Below are positions 57,700 to 64,000 of a stretch of 64,000 bases of DNA, piece by piece. The stretch's first letter is position 1; each line of letters opens with the position of its first letter. The notes beneath the pieces are model-generated. The model did not search any database. It was not told the origin of the DNA and worked only from the letters and a program-made list of their open reading frames with translations. A program made the position numbers and the translations under genes. This DNA comes from Anaeramoeba ignava (taxonomy: Eukaryota > Metamonada > Anaeramoebidae), in assembly GCA_028826165.1 (NCBI GenBank), contig JAPDFW010000059.1, forward strand, positions 509,001 to 573,000, written 5' to 3'.

Positions 57700-58215
57700 G
57701 AAAGCTTTAAAAGAAAATCAAAACATATTTAAAACAAAATTTCAAAACAAAATTTTAAAACATATTTAAAAACAAAATTCAAAACAAAATTTCAAAACAA
57801 ATTTAAAACAAAATTCAAAACAAATTTTTAAAACAAATTTCAAAACAAAATCTAAAACAAAATTTAAAACAAAATTTAAAACAAATTCAAAACAAAATCT
57901 AAAACAAAATTTAAAACAAATTTCAGAACAAAATTTAAAAGAAAATTCAGAACAAAATCTAAAACAAAATTTCAAAACAAAATTTAAAACAAAATTTAAA
58001 ACAAAATTTAAAACAAATTTCAAAACAAAATTTAAAACAAAATTTAAAACAAAATTTAAAAGAAAATTCAGAACAAAATTTAAAACAAATTCAAAACAAA
58101 ATTTAAAACAAAATTTAAAACAAAATTTCAGAACAAAATTTAAAAGAAAATTCAGAACAAATTTCAAAACAAAATTTAAAAGAAAATTCAGAACAAAATC
58201 TAAAAGAAAATTATG
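57700..58215. repeat. AAACAAAATTTA/AATTCAGAAC repeat downstream of the CID gene
   Basis: About 500 bp of imperfect 12-15 bp units (AAAACAAAATTTAAAAC, AAAATTCAGAACAAAAT). One minus frame is open as FVLNFVLNF but has no leader or domain, so it is treated as repeat. Confidence 0.7.
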
Positions 58216-58657
58216 TTATGTTCTCATTTATCACTTTTTACTTGATAATTAATTCTAAAAGTTACTCATTCTATTTTTATCCATTGAAATAAAATTTTAA
58301 ATATTTTTTTTTTAATTCTCCTTTTTATCTAAATGTATTAATTTGAATTTTTTCAACATTAATTCATTTTTTTTTTCTTGATTTAACAAAAAAAAAATCA
58401 AACAAAACAAAACAAAACAAAACAAAACCAATTTCTTTTTTTATTTATTTTTTTTATTTCTTTTAAATTAGAAATTATTTGACTTTTACAATTAATTAAA
58501 AAACAATTTTAAAAATTCCAAATTTTTTAAATGTCAAAATTATTTGTTTTTTTTTTTTGTTTTTTTTGATCAATTTAAAAGAAAAATTTTTTCCAATTTA
58601 AAATCCATTTTTTTTTATTTCTTCTTTTATTTCTTCTTTTATTTAGAGAATTTTTCA
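58216..58657. other. AT-rich intergenic region, nothing recognised
   Basis: Long A and T runs with an AAAAC pentamer run (58398-58430). It contains the likely promoter of the DM10 gene; no RNA or coding feature seen. Confidence 0.5.
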
Positions 58658-60386
58658 ATGTCACAAATTAATTATTCTTTTCTTTATGGAAACATACCAA
58701 CTGTAAAATTAATTTTAATTCAAATTCAAATTTAAATTCAAATTCTATTTCTTTTTTTTTTTAAATTTTAGTTTCAAAATCCTTTTCTTCAAAATCAAAA
58801 TCAAAATCAAAATCAATTAAATTCAAAAAAAGAAAATAAGATTAATTTTGTTCCACATTTTTTGAACCAAAATCAAAATGAAAATCAAAAAGAAAATCAA
58901 AATCAAAATGAAAATCAAAATCAAAAAGAAAAAATTACACATTTTATTCCATCTTTTGTTCAACTTGATAAACAAGTTCTTAGATTTTTTGCTTATTTTG
59001 AAGATGAAATTAAAGATGAAGGAATTGGAGAAAAGAGAATAAGATATTGTTCAATATTTTATTATTTAGCAACACAAGAAATTAAAATTATTGAAAAAAT
59101 CCAACAAAATAGTGGACTTGATCAAGGTAAAGAATTCAATATCAATATTTAATCCAATATTTATTTCAATATTTATTTCAATATTTATTTCAATATTTAT
59201 TTCAATATTTATTTCAATATTTATTTTAATATTTATTTTAATATTTATTTTAATATTTATTCAATATTAATATTTATTTCAATATTTATTTTAATATTAA
59301 TAGGAGTAATTTTAAGTAAACAACAAGTATCTAAAAATTATTCACCTTCTTTCCTTTCAAAAAAACAAAATTTAATCACTGAAAATGATTTCCAAATTTC
59401 TCAAATAACCAAAATATTTTCAAGAGAATATCATATTTTTGATGCAGATGATTTTACATATAATTATTATGAAAAAAAAGGAAAACCATTAAATCAATCA
59501 ATAAAACCTCCAAAGGATAAATATACACAGAAAAGAGAGGAATTAGATAAAATTCGAAATAACTATTCAAGAAAAAAATTTGAAAATGAACCAAATTCAA
59601 CAAAATTCTTTAAAAAAAATCCATCTGAAGAAGATAATATTCTGGTTTTTTGGGCAGTAAAAAAAACTGTTGGGATCCCTTGTCATTTTAGAATTGTATT
59701 TTATTTAGAAGATAATACACTTTCAATCACAGAAATTTCAAAAGATTCTCAAAATCAAAATTCCACTTTTTTAAGAAGAACAACAGTTCCAAAAAGATTT
59801 ACTTCATTTCAAAACTTTTCATTTCCAACAAAAAAAACTGAAAATGAACATTTAATTCCAGATGATTTTGTAATTGGAAAAAATATATCCATTTTTGGAA
59901 GTGTTTTTTTTATTTACAAATGTGATGAAACAACAAAAAATTATTTTAGAAAAAATGGATTTGATGAAAAAGATTTAGAAATTGAAATTCCAGATGAATT
60001 TAAAGAAATTCAAACAAACAAAAAGAAATTTAATTTTGAAAAAAAAATCCGGACATTTGATGAAAAAAAAGAAAAATTAGATATTCGGAAATTTTTGGAA
60101 AATTCAGGAAAAGTTTTAAGATTTTTGGCTTTAATCCAAAATAGGGAAACAAAGGATTTTGAAAAATCGTCAATTTATAATTTCTTTTTGGTTAGAAGAT
60201 GATACTTTGAGTATTTTTGAAAAACCCGATCAGAAATTTAATTTGAATGGTTCTAAATTTCTTTCAAGAATGAAAACTCAAATTATTCAAGAACAATTAA
60301 AAATTGATAATTCAATTTCTCTTTATGGAAATACATTCAAGATTATTGATGCTGATGAATTTACTTTAAATCATATTTCAAAGTGA
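58658..60386 (+). CDS. EFHC/Rib72-like axonemal protein with three DM10 domains
   Basis: About 493 aa from three exons (58658-58702, 58772-59126, 59304-60386). DM10-1: FIPSFVQLDKQVLRFFAYFE ... RYCSIFYYLATQEIKIIEKI, NSGLDQG, ending FSREYHIFDADDFTYNYYE. A linker contains KYTQKREELDK, matching the conserved region after DM10-1 of EFHC1. DM10-2: NILVFWAVKK ... FRIVFYLEDNTLSITEI, FLRRTTVPK. DM10-3: KVLRFLALIQNRE ... FIISFWLEDDTLSIFE, GSKFL, IDADEFTL. No EF-hand follows, and the protein ends after DM10-3. EFHC1/Rib72 are microtubule inner proteins of axonemal doublets, so this implies a flagellate stage. One extra A in the run 60162-60166 breaks the frame; removal gives DFENRQFIISFWLEDD, the DM10 consensus. 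An N/Q/E repeat (about 58790-58930) lies before DM10-1. Intron 2 is a TTTCAATATTTA repeat. Confidence 0.85.
59127..59303 (+). repeat. TTTCAATATTTA dodecamer intron of the DM10 gene
   Basis: 177-bp intron with about ten 12-bp units (ATTTCAATATTT, later ATTTTAATATTT). Donor GTAAAG, acceptor AATAG. Confidence 0.8.
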
Positions 60387-60484
60387 TTTTGTTTTTAAAT
60401 CCAAATTAAATCAAAAACAAAATGAAAAAAAAACTTTGAAAAAATTTTTTTATTTTTTTTATTTTTCATTTTTTTAGTTTTTAA

Positions 60485-60984
60485 ATGAAAAAACTTCAAG
60501 AAAATCAAAAAAATTTAAATTCTTTAATTCAAAAATGGTCAAAACTTCAATTAGATTCAAATTCTTTAATTTCACAACAAAATAATTCTGTAAATAATGA
60601 AAAAATATCTCAAATTTTACTAGAAACACTTTCTAAATGTAAAGAAAAAAAGAATAGATTGTTTTAATTTTGATTTAAATTTTTAAATTTATTTATTTAA
60701 TTAATTAAAAAATCAAGTTGAATCCATTTTCCAAAAAATGAAAAGTATTGAATTAGAATCAAAAAATCTTTTAAAAAATATTCCTTTTGTTCCAAGAACA
60801 AGAAAAAGAACAAGAAAAAGAAATTAGAATATTTTTAGAAATTGAATATATTTGTGAACAATATCAAAATGAATTTGAAATGAAAGAATTAGTAGTTGAA
60901 CAGTTGATAAATCAACCAAACAAAATGAAGAATTCACTTTTACAAATAATATGGAAAACAGAACCAAATTTAAAGAAAGATTAA
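60485..60984 (+). CDS. CINP-like small coiled-coil protein
   Basis: About 139 aa from two exons (60485-60638, 60718-60984) with donor GTAAAG and acceptor TCAAG. The N-terminus NLNSLIQKWSKLQLDSNSLI and the C-terminus YICEQYQNEFEMKELVVEQL ... LLQIIWKTEPN match in spacing the start (HNLILKWETLN) and end (MYRKELLLKRTVAKEL ... LSMWLHQP) of human CINP as I remember it. CINP is a CDK2-interacting protein and part of an ATPase complex with SPATA5-type proteins. The middle is helical and charged (EQEKEQEKE). One extra base in the A-run 60773-60778 breaks the frame; without it the helix continues. Identification is by remembered pattern, so moderate only; otherwise it is an uncharacterised coiled-coil protein. 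Confidence 0.45.
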
Positions 60985-60999
60985 AAGAATTTTTTTGAA

Positions 61000-61670
61000 T
61001 AAAATATTGAATTTGAATTTGAATTTGAATTTGAAATTGAATTTGAATTTTGAATTTGAATTTGAATTTGAATTTGAATTAAAATTTGAATTTGAAATTG
61101 AATTTTGAATTTAAATTTGAATTTGAATTTGAATTTGAATTTGAATTTGAATTTGAATTTGATTTTGAATTTGTTTTGAATTTTAAATTTAAATTTAAAT
61201 TTAATTTTGAATTTGAATTAAATTTTGAATTTAATTTTGAATTTAATTTTGAATTTGAATTTGAATTAAAATTTGTTTTGAATTTTAAATTTTAAATTTG
61301 AATTTGAATTTGAATTTGTTTTGAATTTTAAATTTAAATTTAAATTTAATTTTGAATTTGAATTAAATTTTGAATTTAATTTTGAATTTGAATTTGAATT
61401 TGAATTTGAATTAAAATTTGTTTTGAATTTTAATTTGAATTTGTTTTGAATTTGAATTTGAATTTGTTTTGAATTTGAATTTGAATTTGAATTTGAATTT
61501 GAATTAAAATTTGTTTTGAATTTTAATTTGAATTTGAATTTGAATTTTGAATTTAAATTTGAATTTGAATTTGTTTTGAATTTGAATTTGAATTTGAATT
61601 TGAATTTGAATTTGAATTTGAAATTTGAATTTAATTTTGAATTTGTTTTTAATTTGAATTTTAAATTCGT
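61000..61670. repeat. GAATTT hexamer repeat between convergent genes
   Basis: About 670 bp of (GAATTT)n with GTTTTGAATTTT variants. Open as EFEFEF or NLNLNF in several frames, which follows from the hexamer and is not coding evidence. Confidence 0.8.
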
Positions 61671-61707
61671 TTTGAAAATTCCAAAGAAACAGACAAAATG
61701 GAAGAAT

Positions 61708-64000
61708 TTATAATACAATATCATCATTTCGATCCCATTTTTGATTATTAGCAGGATTTCTTAATCTTTTACCACCAAGAACTAAAGGGGTAAAATAAGA
61801 TTCAGGATAAGCTTCCAAAATAGTCCAAGGATCAATTTGACGAGGATCATGAAGAGTTGGCTTATTAATTTTAATAGGCAAAGTAATAAGATTATCTTTG
61901 CGATCAGGATTTGGAATACCATAAGCAATTTGGAAAAGAAGATCAGAAGAAGTGTCTTTCATAAAAGAAGAGTTAGTGAACATATTTTGTTTAACATAAG
62001 GAAGAACTTTGCGGATTCTATCTCGATGAATGTGACCAAATTGAAGAGAATTAAAATAATTCCACAAATCCCCGTTTTTTTCTTTCAAAATTCTTGAGGA
62101 AGATTTGTCATCTTGCAGTAAAGTTTTGGATGTAATGGAAGTGATTGATGTGAAAACATCCAAGAAATAATTGAATAAATTCTCGCATTCAAGTTCGTGG
62201 ATTTGTGAGACAAGAGAAAGAATATGGAGTAGATTATGTGCAAGTTTAAACGCAGAAATTGCGAGATTAGTTCTTTCCTGAGATTGCAATCCTGAGAGTA
62301 CGCGAGACTCGCTAAGAAAAGAACAGAACCAATTAAGAAGTCTTATTCTTAAATGTGCTGATGATAAAAAATTTTTTGCTGCGAGTTTTCCGCTTGAATG
62401 AAGTTCTGTTAGTTTTTCTAATTGGGAAAGTAAAGACATGAAAAGATAGCTATAATCAGCATCTTTTTCTTGCAAACAAACTTCTAATATTTGGGATAAT
62501 GCATCCCCAATTGTTTGTGCTGCACAAAATGAAGGTGGCTTAAGTGCATTTTCTAAATCGCTTAGCCATTTGATAATTTTGTCGAAAAGTTCCTTTCGAA
62601 TATTTTTTCCCAATTCAAATCGAATAAATAAACTTGTGTAACTTGGTCGATCTAAAATACGTTCTAGGATTGCATTTGCGAATTCTGCATAAAGATCTTG
62701 TTGTAATTGCAGAATGTCGCCTCCTTTTGTTGTATTTGATTCATTTTTGATTATATCTTTTTGGTATTCAAGAAGTAGTTGTAATTCTAATGAACATAAT
62801 GAAGTTGTCCATATTGTTGTTCTATTAAGTACAGCATTGATTTTTGAGCAGAGTTTATTTCGTACGAATGATTTTTTTTCATTTTCATTTTCATTTCCAT
62901 TTTCATTTTCATTTTCATTTTCATTTCCATTTTCATTTCCATTTTCATTTTCATTTTCATTTTCATTTTCTAAATTTTCTTTTTCTAAATTTTCTTCATC
63001 TTTCATATCTTTAATATCTTTAATATCTTCTTCATGCTTTTCAGGTATAATCGCTTTTCTGACTAAAGCAAAAAGTTTCAATTTTGATAAAAACGATTCA
63101 TCAAGTTTATTCAACTCGGAATGAAGTTCAGAAGCATTGAAAATACATGCATGACGGAAATTATCTTGATTAGTAATTTTTACTAACGTGCTTTTCAGTA
63201 AATTAATTAAATTTTGCAAATTGATTTGGTTTTGATTTAAATTTTCATTTTCATCCTCATTTAAATTTGCTTTAAAAATTCCTTCAAATTTCATTAATAT
63301 TCTCCATAAAGATGTTAGCAATGAAAATAAAACTCCTGGCATAATTTGGAATCTTGTTGTTATCAATGTAATTGAGGTGTATTGGTTATTCTCAAGTTTT
63401 TCTGTTGATTCTGAAAGAAGTGAAACAAGAAAATCTAAGCAAAAAGCAACTCTTTCTTTTGAAACTTGTGAATATGATTCAATTAATTTTTTTGACTCAG
63501 TTTCAAGACATTCTTGGAAAACACCAGCTATTACTTGGTTGATATTTACCATTCCTAATGATATTATTCTCAGTAAAAAATCTGTAAATTGGGCAACTAA
63601 TTCTCCAGTAAATTTTTCAAACACCATCACCTGGTTTTTGAATACATATAGTAATATTTGGTCGTGATGAATTCGAGATGATGAGAGGAAATTCAATTCA
63701 CGGAAAATTTGGATGGCAATATATAAATTAACTTCTCTTGAATTAATTTTGGTGATAAAACTGGAATAAAATATAAAAAGATCGTTCAATGTAAAAGTAT
63801 TGCTATGAGTCAAAAAGAAATTTGAAAACTCTTTGATCATATTCTGTGAATTGATGTTGGGTAATTGCGATACTAATTGTGATATGTTTTGGTTTGCTTT
63901 TGTTTGTTGATTTTGTGATTTGCGGATATTCTTGCCGAAATCAAAGCTTTTGAAGTGTTTTGATTTTGCTAAATTGGTTGTTTTTGAATCAAGAATTTTG
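61708..64000 (-). CDS. C-terminal part of a large conserved helical protein (possibly Mediator MED12), runs off the right edge
   Basis: An open frame continues from 64000 to the stop at 61708, 764 codons without an intron. The upstream stretch (ILDSKTTNLAKSKHFKSFDF) is open, so the start lies beyond the window. It is largely helical, with alternating hydrophobic helices (IHHDQILLYVFKNQVMVFEK, CLDFLVSLLSESTEKL, LHSSGKLAAKNFLSSAHLRI) and one acidic repeat insertion (ENENENENGNENGNEN, about 62876-62968). The C-terminus has DPRQIDPWTILEAYPESY and ends GGKRLRNPANNQKWDRNDD. The DPWTxLE motif reminds me of the C-terminal region of MED12, a subunit of the Mediator kinase module, but I cannot verify this. 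Codon and base composition are less AT-extreme than the neighbours, as for constrained genes. Treat as an unassigned conserved protein. Confidence 0.55.
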   Translation of the reverse strand, partial: KILDSKTTNLAKSKHFKSFDFGKNIRKSQNQQTKANQNISQLVSQLPNINSQNMIKEFSNFFLTHSNTFTLNDLFIFYSSFITKINSREVNLYIAIQIFRELNFLSSSRIHHDQILLYVFKNQVMVFEKFTGELVAQFTDFLLRIISLGMVNINQVIAGVFQECLETESKKLIESYSQVSKERVAFCLDFLVSLLSESTEKLENNQYTSITLITTRFQIMPGVLFSLLTSLWRILMKFEGIFKANLNEDENENLNQNQINLQNLINLLKSTLVKITNQDNFRHACIFNASELHSELNKLDESFLSKLKLFALVRKAIIPEKHEEDIKDIKDMKDEENLEKENLENENENENENGNENGNENENENENGNENENEKKSFVRNKLCSKINAVLNRTTIWTTSLCSLELQLLLEYQKDIIKNESNTTKGGDILQLQQDLYAEFANAILERILDRPSYTSLFIRFELGKNIRKELFDKIIKWLSDLENALKPPSFCAAQTIGDALSQILEVCLQEKDADYSYLFMSLLSQLEKLTELHSSGKLAAKNFLSSAHLRIRLLNWFCSFLSESRVLSGLQSQERTNLAISAFKLAHNLLHILSLVSQIHELECENLFNYFLDVFTSITSITSKTLLQDDKSSSRILKEKNGDLWNYFNSLQFGHIHRDRIRKVLPYVKQNMFTNSSFMKDTSSDLLFQIAYGIPNPDRKDNLITLPIKINKPTLHDPRQIDPWTILEAYPESYFTPLVLGGKRLRNPANNQKWDRNDDIVL

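Noticed and set aside
61266-61727. FKFKFK and NLNLNF readings
   Set aside because: Products of the GAATTT hexamer repeat; no start context or domain.
1-64000. A non-standard genetic code with UGA as Trp
   Set aside because: TGA ends intact genes such as the kelch-BTB gene at 5594-5596 and GET1 at 8397-8399, while Trp is regularly TGG.
1-64000. tRNA or rRNA genes
   Set aside because: No cloverleaf with a GGTTCRANYCC-type T arm and no rRNA-like sequence noticed by eye on either strand; a tRNAscan run would be the proper test.

Overview
This window looks like nuclear DNA of an AT-rich, intron-bearing protist. Genes are interrupted by short GT-AG introns, all three stop codons are used, and there are no bacterial operons or Shine-Dalgarno sites. 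The gene mix is eukaryotic and amoeba-like: kelch-BTB, BTB-TLDc, ankyrin-BTB, Rho/Arf regulators and TKL kinases. It also includes a flagellar DM10 (EFHC/Rib72-type) protein. I infer an amoeboflagellate such as an Anaeramoeba-like metamonad; the genus is a guess from gene content, not proven.

Layout. 1-2.1 kb (minus): an N/Q/E-rich gene running off the left edge, then a small ER-type redox protein. That protein has an in-frame UGA in a C-G-G-UGA motif, and a near-perfect SECIS hairpin lies just after its stop, so it is very probably a selenoprotein. 2.2-5.6 kb (plus): kelch plus two BTB domains (LZTR1-like layout). 6.2-7.8 kb (minus): Q-rich protein with two RRMs. 7.9-8.4 kb (plus): GET1/WRB. 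8.6-9.9 kb: low-complexity basic/acidic protein. 10-11 kb (minus): type II membrane protein, possibly a glycosyltransferase. 11.1-17.1 kb (plus): eight-exon SAC9-like protein whose catalytic cysteine is replaced by serine. 17.9-20.4 kb (minus): erlin. 20.6-30.1 kb (plus): four tandem ankyrin-TKL kinase paralogs. 30.4-32.2 kb (minus): a coiled-coil protein and a PAS-like protein. 33-45.6 kb (minus): ankyrin-BTB-BTB modules, one locus with three modules in a row, plus BTB-TLDc genes and a TLDc fragment marking a duplication. 45.7-47.1 kb: a satellite of about 148 bp. 47.3-48.8 kb (minus): intact BTB-BACK-TLDc. 48.9-54.7 kb (plus): CH-DH-PH-PH-ArfGAP-PH protein. 55.1-57.7 kb: CID-domain protein. 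58.7-60.4 kb: DM10 protein. 60.5-61.0 kb: CINP-like protein. 61.7 kb to the right edge (minus): a large unassigned protein.

Intergenic DNA and the longer introns are almost entirely simple repeats (AAAATT, TTCAAA, TTAAATCAAA, TTTTGA types). Introns fall into two classes: about 50-130 bp of ordinary AT-rich sequence, and about 200-1100 bp of simple repeat. Many otherwise well conserved genes carry single-base indels in A/T runs. In the single-copy genes nearly all of these read as one extra base, which points to assembly error, though real slippage or decay cannot be excluded. Coordinates span whole genes; exon boundaries are in the evidence text and were inferred by eye from splice sites, reading phase and protein-family fit.
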